A DNA stretch of 59,776 nucleotides, taken from positions 1 to 59,776 of the forward strand of contig CALHAT010000026.1 of assembly GCA_937934285.1 (NCBI GenBank). The letters are read 5' to 3'. Made by a program: the position numbers and the translations under genes. Positions 34,261 through 41,995 of the stretch are shown here, one piece after another (the first letter of the stretch is position 1; each line of letters starts with the position of its first letter). The stretch is from Minisyncoccota bacterium. Lineage in GTDB: Bacteria > Patescibacteriota > Minisyncoccia > UBA6257 > HR35. The notes under the pieces were generated by a model. It was not told the DNA's origin, searched no databases, and was given only the letters and a program-made list of their open reading frames with translations.

Positions 34261-34452
34261 TTAAACTTTAATTTTGCCTTTTAAGATAAGTTTCCGGCAA
34301 TCTTTACAAACTAAAAACTTTTTACCTTGAAAATTCAAAATCTGCAAATTTGGTTTTTGAAAATATTTTTTAACCGGGTTAAATTTTCCTCTTAATTTTT
34401 TTCTTTTAATAGCTTTTTTTCTATTTTTACCACAAATTTGACAAACCTTCAT
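34261..34452 (-). CDS. rpmB: Ribosomal protein bL28 (zinc-ribbon form)
   Basis: This is a 63-aa basic protein with MKVCQICGK at the start and KFLVCKDCRKLILKGKIKV at the end. The two CxxC pairs suggest a zinc-binding form of bL28. The central FNPVKKYFQKPNLQ matches the bL28 core pattern. It abuts the PilM/GspL-like gene with no gap. Confidence 0.85.
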   Translation of the reverse strand: MKVCQICGKNRKKAIKRKKLRGKFNPVKKYFQKPNLQILNFQGKKFLVCKDCRKLILKGKIKV

Positions 34453-35769
34453 TTAGAAACTATATCTTAATCGGACCTCATTTTCGAAAACTATTTCTTC
34501 TTGAATTAATTTTATTTCTGGAAAAGTTTGGTTAATTTGGGATTTGATTGTTTCTAAATTTTCTTTTTTAACCCTTAAAGAAAAAGTAATTTTGTTTAAA
34601 TTATCAAAGTCAAGCTTTTCGAAATCACTAAAATTTATTACTTCTTTTATTTTAACAAAATTTTCTAAAATTTGAGGATTAAAATTTTTAGCAATATCCA
34701 GAAGCTGATTTATTTGATTTTCTGCTTGTAATTGAAATGATGCTGGTTTTATTTTTTCTTTTAATTTATTTATTTCGTTCTGAAGTTTAAAGTTAAAATA
34801 TAAAAAAATTCCTGAACAAATTATAAAAATAGCAAAAATATAAGCCGAAAGAAAAATTATTATTGAAGTAAGATGGTTAAGAAAATAGGCTGAATATGGT
34901 TTAATTGGCAAAAAATCAATAAATTCCTGGTCCAAAAAAGTTTTTTCAAAAATCAACTTTGATCCTTCAATAAAAATTTCCGAAGGAGACTGATCAAAAA
35001 ATAATTGTTGATGAGATATTTCTGAAAAGGATGATAATTTATAGGCACTAAAAAATAAAATTTTTCCTTCGGTGGTGATATGAGGTTTTAAGAAATTATA
35101 AAAACGATAAATAACTATATTAAGATCGACTTGGTCTGGATTAATTTCTTCAACAATAACTTTTTCTATTCTTAAATTTTTAATTAGAAAAACAGTCATC
35201 AGTTCTTGGTCTATAAAGAAAACAAGATATTCATCGTTAAAATCAATGATTGAGTGAGCTAAAAGATATTGGAAAATTGCACTTAAAGAAGGAGTGATAA
35301 AGAGAGGTATTAAATTATATTTTTCAATAATCCTCAAAAGAGTGTCAATTATTTCTCGAGGGATAAAAGTCAGATTAAAATTAGAAATGGTTGGTTCTAA
35401 TCGATATTTATCCTCTTTATAAAAAAAAGTATATTTCTCGAGCGGTAAAGGAAAAGAAACCTTAATATAATTTAAAATTGCTTCGTAAGGATTAGCTACG
35501 CGTGGTAAAGTAATTTTCTGATACAAAACATTTGGCAGATTAAGAACAATTCCTAAAGTAGAAACTTTTTGTTTTTTTGCCAAAAAAGATAAGCCTTTTT
35601 CCAAATTTTCTTTTTGAAAAATACCTTGATTTAACAAATTCACCTCTATAACCTCAGAATCAATTATTTTTCCTGTTTTTTCAATTTTAAAATAGATAAT
35701 ACTGTTCCTATTTATCCAAATAAGATCATAAATTTTCTCCTTAAAAAATTCTATTTTTATCTTTTTCAT
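34453..35769 (-). CDS. PilM/GspL-like actin-fold membrane protein
   Basis: This 438-aa protein has an N-terminal half resembling degenerate PilM/GspL cytoplasmic domains (LGIVLNLPNVLYQKITLP, then FPLPLEKYTFFYKED). There is a TM helix at about 300-325, a coiled coil (LQNEINKLKEKIKPA) and a ferredoxin-like periplasmic tail. The layout is like a PilM-PilN fusion or GspL. It may support the separate pilin set nearby. Function is uncertain. Confidence 0.6.
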   Translation of the reverse strand: MKKIKIEFFKEKIYDLIWINRNSIIYFKIEKTGKIIDSEVIEVNLLNQGIFQKENLEKGLSFLAKKQKVSTLGIVLNLPNVLYQKITLPRVANPYEAILNYIKVSFPLPLEKYTFFYKEDKYRLEPTISNFNLTFIPREIIDTLLRIIEKYNLIPLFITPSLSAIFQYLLAHSIIDFNDEYLVFFIDQELMTVFLIKNLRIEKVIVEEINPDQVDLNIVIYRFYNFLKPHITTEGKILFFSAYKLSSFSEISHQQLFFDQSPSEIFIEGSKLIFEKTFLDQEFIDFLPIKPYSAYFLNHLTSIIIFLSAYIFAIFIICSGIFLYFNFKLQNEINKLKEKIKPASFQLQAENQINQLLDIAKNFNPQILENFVKIKEVINFSDFEKLDFDNLNKITFSLRVKKENLETIKSQINQTFPEIKLIQEEIVFENEVRLRYSF

Positions 35770-37295
35770 CTTTTAAACCATTGTTCTATCTTAACGAATC
35801 TTGCGCTGGGTTCAATAATATAAAATTCATTAAAATTATAAATATTTTTGTTTAAAAAATAAAGATATGCTGGATTTAATAAAAAAACATTGGTTTTTAA
35901 TTTAAGAATTTTTTTTTCGATTTCCAAAAGCTCCTCATTCCAATTAATTTTAGGATCGGAAATAATTTTTTGAAAATTTTTTTCTAAATCAATATTTTCT
36001 AAATTATTTAAATTTAAACCCGAAATTGAAAAAAAAGAAACAAGATTAGGCGGATGGGAAAAATTAAGACCCGTCAAGATCATCTCATAATCTTTATTTT
36101 TAATTATTTCTTTCAACATATCATTAGTAACAAACTCTATTTTTAAATTTAATTTATCACGTAAATAGCGGGCGATTTCTGGGTAAAAATAAGAAGAAGC
36201 AGTAATTAAGGTTCTTGTTGCTATTTCTTTAGTTTCGTCTTTGCCAAAATCAAAATCAATTTCTTTAAGGTTAAAAACCTTCCTTAATGTTTTTGAAAAA
36301 ATAGCCGGGCTTTCTTCAGCATAACCTTTGAAAATATCTTTGACCAAAAAATTGCGATTTATATTTTTTTCTAAGTAAACAATTTCTTCAACAGAAACTT
36401 TTTTACTATTACTGAAAATTCCAATCACTCTCGGTAAGACCATCTGATAAACTCGATAATTAAAAAAAAGATTAGATGGTAGATTAAAATAATTAACACC
36501 GGCTAAGCCATCAATTTCTTTTAAAAACAAGCCATCAAAGGCTCTCTTAGGATTAGGATAAATATAGAATATTATTTTATCTAAATAAGCTCTTACTGAA
36601 TAATTTTCATTTCTTTTTAAAATTAAATAAGAAATCGGGTCTGATTTGAGAAAATTATCCACAACAAAAGGACCTGAACCTATTCTCAAAAAATCTGGGA
36701 ATTTCAAATTATTACTAGTGAAAATTTTTTGAGGTAAAGGTTTTAGATATTTTAAATTATAAATAAAATAATTGTCATTATTAACAAGTTTAAATATAAA
36801 TTTCTTTTTATCTATAATCTCCATTTGGATATCTTTAAAAATAGCAGTAATCTCTCCTGGACCGTCTTTTTTTAAAACTTCCAAACCAAAAAATATATCC
36901 TCGGGGGTTAATTCACTACCATCACTCCACCTTAGGTTATCTTTAAGTTCAAAATTATATGTCAAACCATCAGAAGAAGAGTAATAGTTTTTTAAATACT
37001 TAGAAATTAATCGACCGTTATCAAACTCAACAAGCGGAGGGAAGACAATATCTAAAATTGCTTTTTGACTATCATTTTTAGGAAAAACTGGATTTAAAGA
37101 TTCAATTTCTTCATAAAGTCCTTCGCGATAAATACCACCATAGATTGGTTTAGTTGCTGAAATTTCGTTTATTTCTGAATTAGCTAAAAAAATAATAAAA
37201 ATTCCTAAAAAAAATAGTAAAAAAACTAAAAATTTCTCTTGGTTTAAAAGATATTTCTTAATTTTTAAAAAATAAATCTTTATAAAATTTTTCAT
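35766..37295 (-). CDS. Oligopeptide-binding-like protein (SBP family 5)
   Basis: This is a 509-aa exported protein starting at ATG 37295. It has a TM anchor near 22-41 and no lipobox Cys. It has the family pattern GGIYREGLYEEIESLNPVF, GLTYNFELKDNLRWSDGSELTPEDIFFGLEV and later IYPNPKRAFDGL. These proteins bind peptides or nickel for ABC importers. No permease or ATPase gene is adjacent, so it may be an orphan. A TTG start 9 nt upstream would overlap secG. Confidence 0.85.
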   Translation of the reverse strand: MKNFIKIYFLKIKKYLLNQEKFLVFLLFFLGIFIIFLANSEINEISATKPIYGGIYREGLYEEIESLNPVFPKNDSQKAILDIVFPPLVEFDNGRLISKYLKNYYSSSDGLTYNFELKDNLRWSDGSELTPEDIFFGLEVLKKDGPGEITAIFKDIQMEIIDKKKFIFKLVNNDNYFIYNLKYLKPLPQKIFTSNNLKFPDFLRIGSGPFVVDNFLKSDPISYLILKRNENYSVRAYLDKIIFYIYPNPKRAFDGLFLKEIDGLAGVNYFNLPSNLFFNYRVYQMVLPRVIGIFSNSKKVSVEEIVYLEKNINRNFLVKDIFKGYAEESPAIFSKTLRKVFNLKEIDFDFGKDETKEIATRTLITASSYFYPEIARYLRDKLNLKIEFVTNDMLKEIIKNKDYEMILTGLNFSHPPNLVSFFSISGLNLNNLENIDLEKNFQKIISDPKINWNEELLEIEKKILKLKTNVFLLNPAYLYFLNKNIYNFNEFYIIEPSARFVKIEQWFKR

Positions 37296-37296
37296 T

Positions 37297-37500
37297 CTAA
37301 ACAATTTTCAAAAGAGAAACCAAGACAAAAATCAAAATAAAAATCCATGTTAAATAAAATAATGTTTTCTCCAAACCCCGTCTTTTAAAAAAAAATTCTG
37401 TTTTAGTCCCAAACAAAACACCGCCTTCAGCTCCTCGTTGCTGAAATAAAACCAAAACAATAATTAAAATAGCTGAAAAAATTTGTATTACATCTAACAT
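37297..37500 (-). CDS. secG: Preprotein translocase subunit SecG
   Basis: This is a 67-aa protein with two TM helices. The helices (IQIFSAILIIVLVLFQ and LFYLTWIFILIFVLVSLL) flank the conserved loop QQRGAEGGVLFG. Length is normal for SecG. It has a promoter shared with the divergent cysS gene. Confidence 0.92.
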   Translation of the reverse strand: MLDVIQIFSAILIIVLVLFQQRGAEGGVLFGTKTEFFFKRRGLEKTLFYLTWIFILIFVLVSLLKIV

Positions 37501-37506
37501 AAATTA

Positions 37507-37516
37507 ATTATATAAT
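37507..37516. promoter_or_regulatory. Shared divergent -10 boxes of secG and cysS (palindrome)
   Basis: ATTATATAAT is a perfect palindrome. TATAAT 37511-37516 ends 6 nt before the cysS ATG (37523). Its mirror 37512-37507 ends 6 nt before the secG ATG (37500). Both mRNAs would be leaderless and the two promoters cannot be occupied at once. Confidence 0.6.
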
Positions 37517-37522
37517 AAAATT

Positions 37523-38827
37523 ATGAATTTTTATAATTCTTTAACAAAAAGAAAGGAAAGTTTGAGACCTTTAAAAAACAATCTGATAAGAATGTATGTT
37601 TGTGGTCCAACTGTTTACGGACCAAGTCATTTAGGTCATGCGGTTACTTATATCAGGTTTGATTTTATTAGAAGGTTTTTAGAATTTTTAGGCTATAAAG
37701 TCAAATTGGTAATAAATATTACTGATATTCATGATGATATTCTAAAAAAATCCCAAGAACTAAAAATTCCTCCTCAAAAATTAGCTGATAAATATACTCA
37801 AGAGTTTTACAAAGATTTAGAAAGTCTAAGAATAAAAAAAGCTTTTAAATATCCAAGAGTAAGTGAAAATTTGAAAGAAATTATTAACTTAATTAAAATT
37901 TTAATTCAAAAGGGATATGCTTATGAAACAAATGACGGGGTTTATTTCGATATTAGTAAATTTAAAAATTACGGCCGACTTTCAGGAATTATAATTGAAA
38001 AAGAACTTACGGGAACAAGAGTAAAAACAGATAAATATGAAAAAGAAGAGGTTTCTGATTTTGCTTTGTGGAAAAAAGAAAATGATAAGTGGCTTTTTAG
38101 CTCTCCGTGGGGCAAAGGCCGACCTGGTTGGCACATTGAATGCTCAGCAATGTCAATAAAGTATTTAGATATGCCCTTTGACCTTCACGGTGGAGCTATT
38201 GATTTAATTTTTCCTCATCATGAAAATGAAATTGCTCAATCCGAAGCTGCTTATGGTAAAAAATTTGTTAATTTCTATCTTCATTCAGGACTTTTATATG
38301 TTAATGGTCAAAAAATGTCAAAATCCTTAGGCAATTATATTGAGCTTCGAGAATTTTTACAAAAATATCCAGCCAGATTTTTGAGATTCTTTGTTTTTCT
38401 TCATCATTACCGTTCACCAATTGATTTTAATGAAAAGAATTTGAAAAATGCCTGGGAGACTTATTTTAATCTAAACGAAAGAATAGTTAAATTAAAGGCT
38501 AAAGAATTCAAAGAAAAAAACTTAAGAAATATTGTTAAAATTTTAGAAGATGACTTTAATTCACCAAAGTTTTTTGCTAAACTTTACGAAATTATTGAAA
38601 AAAACGAAATTTCTCTAAGTAATCTTAAAAACTTAGACAAATTTTTACTTTTTCTTTTTCCTTGGAGAAAATTAACCCCAAAAGAAAAAGCCTTAATTAG
38701 ACAAAGAAACAGATTAAGGCAAGAAAAAAAGTTTGCCCAAGCTGACATAATTCGCCAAAATTTTGAAAAAAAATTTATTTATCTTCAAGATTTAAAAAAT
38801 AAAACTTTAGTTATTAATATAAATTAA
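37523..38827 (+). CDS. cysS: Cysteinyl-tRNA synthetase
   Basis: This is a 434-aa class I synthetase. The zinc/cysteine-site motif is YVCGPTVYGPSHLGHA, which also contains the HIGH equivalent. Other motifs are GWHIECSAMS, DLHGGAIDLIFPHHENEIAQSEA and the KMSKS loop. The C-terminal domain is short. It is monocistronic and followed by the largest gene-poor gap in the window. Confidence 0.96.
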   Translation: MNFYNSLTKRKESLRPLKNNLIRMYVCGPTVYGPSHLGHAVTYIRFDFIRRFLEFLGYKVKLVINITDIHDDILKKSQELKIPPQKLADKYTQEFYKDLESLRIKKAFKYPRVSENLKEIINLIKILIQKGYAYETNDGVYFDISKFKNYGRLSGIIIEKELTGTRVKTDKYEKEEVSDFALWKKENDKWLFSSPWGKGRPGWHIECSAMSIKYLDMPFDLHGGAIDLIFPHHENEIAQSEAAYGKKFVNFYLHSGLLYVNGQKMSKSLGNYIELREFLQKYPARFLRFFVFLHHYRSPIDFNEKNLKNAWETYFNLNERIVKLKAKEFKEKNLRNIVKILEDDFNSPKFFAKLYEIIEKNEISLSNLKNLDKFLLFLFPWRKLTPKEKALIRQRNRLRQEKKFAQADIIRQNFEKKFIYLQDLKNKTLVININ

Positions 38828-39039
38828 GACGGAAATACATCTTTCCATTAAATATAATTTATCTTTGCAATTTTTATATTAATATTTACTTATCAATAAA
38901 ATCTTAAAATACTAAATCTTAAATTTTTAACAAATAATCTAAAATTGCCAGTTAATCTTAGCCGTTAAAACTGATTTAAATAAAATAAAGATTATCAACT
39001 GATAATACCCAAACTATTTTGATTCTAAAAAAATTTAAG
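38828..39039. other. Non-coding AT-rich gap between cysS and holA
   Basis: About 210 bp of AT-rich sequence holds no credible frame, tRNA or recognisable ncRNA. With the hairpin that follows, it forms a 282-bp gap. It is the only convergent junction in the window where the genes do not overlap. Confidence 0.6.
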
Positions 39040-39074
39040 TCCCTTATATTTCGCGATTGCATGATATAAAGGGA
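39040..39074 (-). terminator. Possible terminator of the HU-holA unit
   Basis: TCCCTTATAT and ATATAAAGGGA pair in a 10-bp stem with one bulged A and a 14-nt loop. On the minus strand the hairpin is followed within 6 nt by a run of seven T. It lies 36 bp after the holA stop. The stem is AT-rich and weak. Confidence 0.4.
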
Positions 39075-39109
39075 AATGGATTTTAAATTCTATTAAAAAA
39101 ATAAAATGC

Positions 39110-40048
39110 TTAAAGGTAATTTTTTTTCGAATCGGTTCTGACTTTATCAGTCAATAAATAATTCAAATAAATATCTTCGGGGATGTCTTTAATGTTTAAA
39201 TAGAATTTCTTTAATTTTCTTTCAGTTTTAGCAATACTTGTTTGAAGCCTTTTAATTTCTTCTACGGAAATATTTTTAGCTATTTTTTCAAGTTTATTCA
39301 AATAAAATGGATTGGCTTTAATTTTTTTGCCATTTTTAATTAAAAAAATTCTTATTAAACTATTAGAGAGAAAGTTTAAAAGTTTTAATATCTCAAAATG
39401 GTCTTTGCTTTTATCTTCTAAAATAAATTTCTTGAGATGATGAATAAACTCTGGCCAATTTCTTTCTAAGAATAAATCATGAATTTTAAAATTATTGGTT
39501 AAAAGCGATAATGTATATTTAAGATATTTATCAAGCGTTCTTTCTTCAAGGGCTGAAATTTTATTCAAGTCCTGAATTAATAAATCAATATTATCATCAT
39601 AGTTTTCGACTAAAAAATTAATCATCGATGGCGATAATTTTATTTTTTTCGCCTTTAAAATTTCAATAATAAAACTCCTCAGCTCTCTTTTACTTTTAGG
39701 ACCAATTCTTTTTATCTCAAACTTAATTTTATTTTTCCTTAAAAGTAGAGTGAATTCAGTAGGTTCGTTGTCACAAATAAAAAAAATGTTTATTTTAGCA
39801 TCTTTAATAATTAAAACAAGTTTCCTTAAATCTTCGTTTTTTAATCTGTCGACATTTTTAATAATTAAATCAAATTTTTTGCCGATTAATTTCTGGTTCA
39901 ATTTTTTTTGTAAATCTAAAAAAAATTCCTTAGAGTCTTTATTAAAACTAAGATAAGTATTTTTTTGTGAAATTTCGTTTATTTTTTCCTCAATTAATGT
40001 TATGTTTTTACCAATAAGAAAATAAATATGTCCTTTTTCGCCCACCAT
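39110..40048 (-). CDS. holA: DNA polymerase III delta subunit
   Basis: This 312-aa clamp-loader subunit is divergent. It has the strand FDLIIKNVDRLKNEDLRKLVLIIKDA, with no Walker A as expected for delta. A lid-like helical domain follows (SPSMINFLVENYDDNIDLLIQDLNKISAL), then the C-terminal collar with RNWPEFIHHLKKF. It abuts the HU gene. The gamma/tau partner dnaX is at 55873. Confidence 0.82.
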   Translation of the reverse strand: MVGEKGHIYFLIGKNITLIEEKINEISQKNTYLSFNKDSKEFFLDLQKKLNQKLIGKKFDLIIKNVDRLKNEDLRKLVLIIKDAKINIFFICDNEPTEFTLLLRKNKIKFEIKRIGPKSKRELRSFIIEILKAKKIKLSPSMINFLVENYDDNIDLLIQDLNKISALEERTLDKYLKYTLSLLTNNFKIHDLFLERNWPEFIHHLKKFILEDKSKDHFEILKLLNFLSNSLIRIFLIKNGKKIKANPFYLNKLEKIAKNISVEEIKRLQTSIAKTERKLKKFYLNIKDIPEDIYLNYLLTDKVRTDSKKNYL

Positions 40049-40339
40049 TTATTTTACCGCTTCTTTGAGATCCTTAGCTGGAGTAAAACGAGGAACCCGC
40101 GTAGCGGGTACATGAACTTTTTCGCCGGTTTTAGGATTAAGCGCCACTCTTTCTTTTCTTTCTCTAACTTTAAACGTGCCTAAACCAGCAATTTTTACCT
40201 TATAGCCGCTTTTGAGATTTCGTGTAATTTCTTCAGTAAGGAAATTTAGAATTTCAATCGCTTCTTTTTTTGTCAAATTAAATTTTTCGACCATTTTTTG
40301 AGCTAAATCTTTTGCCTTAACGATAGTACCTTTTGCCAT
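40049..40339 (-). CDS. HU-family DNA-binding protein
   Basis: This is a 96-aa nucleoid protein. It has the HU pattern KAKDLAQKMVEKFNLTKKEAIEILNFLTEEI, GYKVKIAGLGTFKVRERKERVALNP, and the DNA-clasping arm with PATRVPRFTPAKDLKEAV. It has a leader of about 45 nt that carries a GGTCG element 26 nt before the ATG. Confidence 0.95.
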   Translation of the reverse strand: MAKGTIVKAKDLAQKMVEKFNLTKKEAIEILNFLTEEITRNLKSGYKVKIAGLGTFKVRERKERVALNPKTGEKVHVPATRVPRFTPAKDLKEAVK

Positions 40340-40365
40340 TATTGTAAAAAATAATTTCTTAAAAA

Positions 40366-40370
40366 CGACC
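40366..40370 (-). promoter_or_regulatory. GGTCG leader element upstream of HU
   Basis: On the minus strand GGTCG lies 26 nt before the HU ATG and 20 nt after the -10 box. The same pentamer occurs 25 nt before the starts at 49740 (hsp20) and 50067. Confidence 0.4.
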
Positions 40371-40390
40371 GCTATTTATTACCTAATTTC

Positions 40391-40396
40391 ATTATA
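40391..40396 (-). promoter_or_regulatory. -10 box of the HU-holA unit
   Basis: TATAAT on the minus strand (40396-40391) lies 51 nt before the HU ATG, so the leader is about 45 nt. The -35 is weak and T-rich. Confidence 0.45.
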
Positions 40397-40431
40397 CGAA
40401 ATTTTCTCAAAAAATAAAAATTTAAAAATTT

Positions 40432-41943
40432 TTAGCGAGCATATTCAACAGCCCTATTTTCCCTAACAACAACAACCTTAATTTCTCCAGGATACTTAAG
40501 TTCTTTTTCGATTTTTTGGGCTATTTCTTTAGCTAATTTATATATTTCTAAATCGCTTACTTTATCAGCGGTAACAAAAACTCTTAACTCTCTACCACCC
40601 GAAATAGCAAAACTTTTCTCCACCCCTTCAAATGAAGATGCAATCCTTTCCAGATCCTGGAGTCTTTGAAGATAAATTTCGGTTGTTTCTCGTCTGGCTC
40701 CTAACCGATGAGAAGAAATAATATCGGCGGTCAAAACAATATATGCTTCCGGAATTGCAAAAGGATAAGTTTCATGATGAGATCTCATAGCCAAAATAAC
40801 TTTCTCTTCGATGTTATATCTTTCTAAAATTTTAATTCCTATCTCTAAATGATTACCCTCTAAAGCATGAGTAGCGGATTTGCCAATATCATGTAAAAAA
40901 CCGGCTTTTTTGGCAACCGCAGTGTCTAAACCAAGTTCCTCAGCAATCATTCTAGAAAAAGTGGCAACCTCGATCGAATGTTGAAGAACATTTTGACCAT
41001 AGGAATAACGAAATTTTAAACTGCCCATAAGGACCATTATCTCCGGTGGCAAATCAAAAATACCTAATTCATAAGAAGCATTCTTACCTGCTTCCTCAAT
41101 GACTCTATTAATCTCTTCTTTAGCTTCTTGGATTTTTTCTTCAATAGTCGCGGGGTTAATTCTTCCATCTTTGATTAACTTTTCTAAAGCAAGTCGTGCT
41201 GTTTCTCTTCGTACTGGATCGAAAGAAGATAAAATTACTAAATCGGGTGTTTCGTCAATAATTATTTCTACTCCAGTTAAATTTTCGAAATGTTTAATAT
41301 TTCTGCCTTCTTTACCAATAATTCTACCTTTCATTTCTTCATTAGGCAAAGAAACGGTCGTGGTTGTTATTTCGCTTACAACTGAACGAGCATAACGAGG
41401 TAAAGATTCATAAAGAATATTTCTAATTTCTTGGTTTAAGATTTCATCGCCCTTTTGTTTTATCTTAATTATTCTTGTTAAAATCTCATTTTCATTTTCT
41501 TTCTCAATCTTTTCAAATAAAATTTTCAGTGCTTCTTCTTTTGTAAAACCACTAATCTTTTCTAAGGATTCTTCTAAAAATCTTTCTTTTTCTTCTAAAT
41601 TTTTACTTTTCTCTTCAATATCTTTTATTTTTTCAGTCAAGTTTTTTTCCCTTTCAATTAAAGTTATTTCTCTTTCATCTAAAAATCTTTCCCTGTGATT
41701 AACTCTTTCTTCTTTTTGTAAAACCTCGGTCAAAATTTTTTCTCTTTCCTTTTTGGCTTCATCAATAATTAAAACTGACTTTTCTCGTGCTTCCTTAATT
41801 AAATTCTCCGCCTCAATTTTTTTTGCTTGTAAATTCTCTTCTGTTTCCTTCTCAATTTTTTCTTGTCTTTTTTGAACAAAAAATTGTCCTAATAAAAAAC
41901 CACTCAAAAAACTAATCAAAAGAATAATAATAAAATTAATCAT
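40432..41943 (-). CDS. rny: Ribonuclease Y
   Basis: This 503-aa membrane-anchored endonuclease starts mRNA decay. A TM helix (about 3-23) is followed by a long coiled coil (about 25-150). A KH domain follows (GRIIGKEGRNIKHFENLTGVEIIIDETPD), then an HD domain with HSIEVATFSRMIAEELG and AGFLHDIGKS. Length is normal. A TAAAAT box (41959-41954) lies 10 nt before the ATG. Confidence 0.96.
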   Translation of the reverse strand: MINFIIILLISFLSGFLLGQFFVQKRQEKIEKETEENLQAKKIEAENLIKEAREKSVLIIDEAKKEREKILTEVLQKEERVNHRERFLDEREITLIEREKNLTEKIKDIEEKSKNLEEKERFLEESLEKISGFTKEEALKILFEKIEKENENEILTRIIKIKQKGDEILNQEIRNILYESLPRYARSVVSEITTTTVSLPNEEMKGRIIGKEGRNIKHFENLTGVEIIIDETPDLVILSSFDPVRRETARLALEKLIKDGRINPATIEEKIQEAKEEINRVIEEAGKNASYELGIFDLPPEIMVLMGSLKFRYSYGQNVLQHSIEVATFSRMIAEELGLDTAVAKKAGFLHDIGKSATHALEGNHLEIGIKILERYNIEEKVILAMRSHHETYPFAIPEAYIVLTADIISSHRLGARRETTEIYLQRLQDLERIASSFEGVEKSFAISGGRELRVFVTADKVSDLEIYKLAKEIAQKIEKELKYPGEIKVVVVRENRAVEYAR

Positions 41944-41953
41944 AGTAAATAAA

Positions 41954-41984
41954 ATTTTAATCGAAAACCTCTTTTAATTATAAT
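41954..41984. promoter_or_regulatory. Divergent promoters of rny (-) and the mutase-like gene (+)
   Basis: On the minus strand TAAAAT (41959-41954) ends 10 nt before the rny ATG. On the plus strand TATAAT (41979-41984) ends 11 nt before ATG 41996. Both give leaders of only a few nucleotides. Confidence 0.45.
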
Positions 41985-41995
41985 ATATTTTTACA

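Noticed and set aside
38828..39109. ncRNA such as tmRNA or 6S in the cysS-holA gap
   Set aside because: No tRNA-like ends, no conserved core and no strong long-range pairing; only the weak hairpin at 39040-39074.
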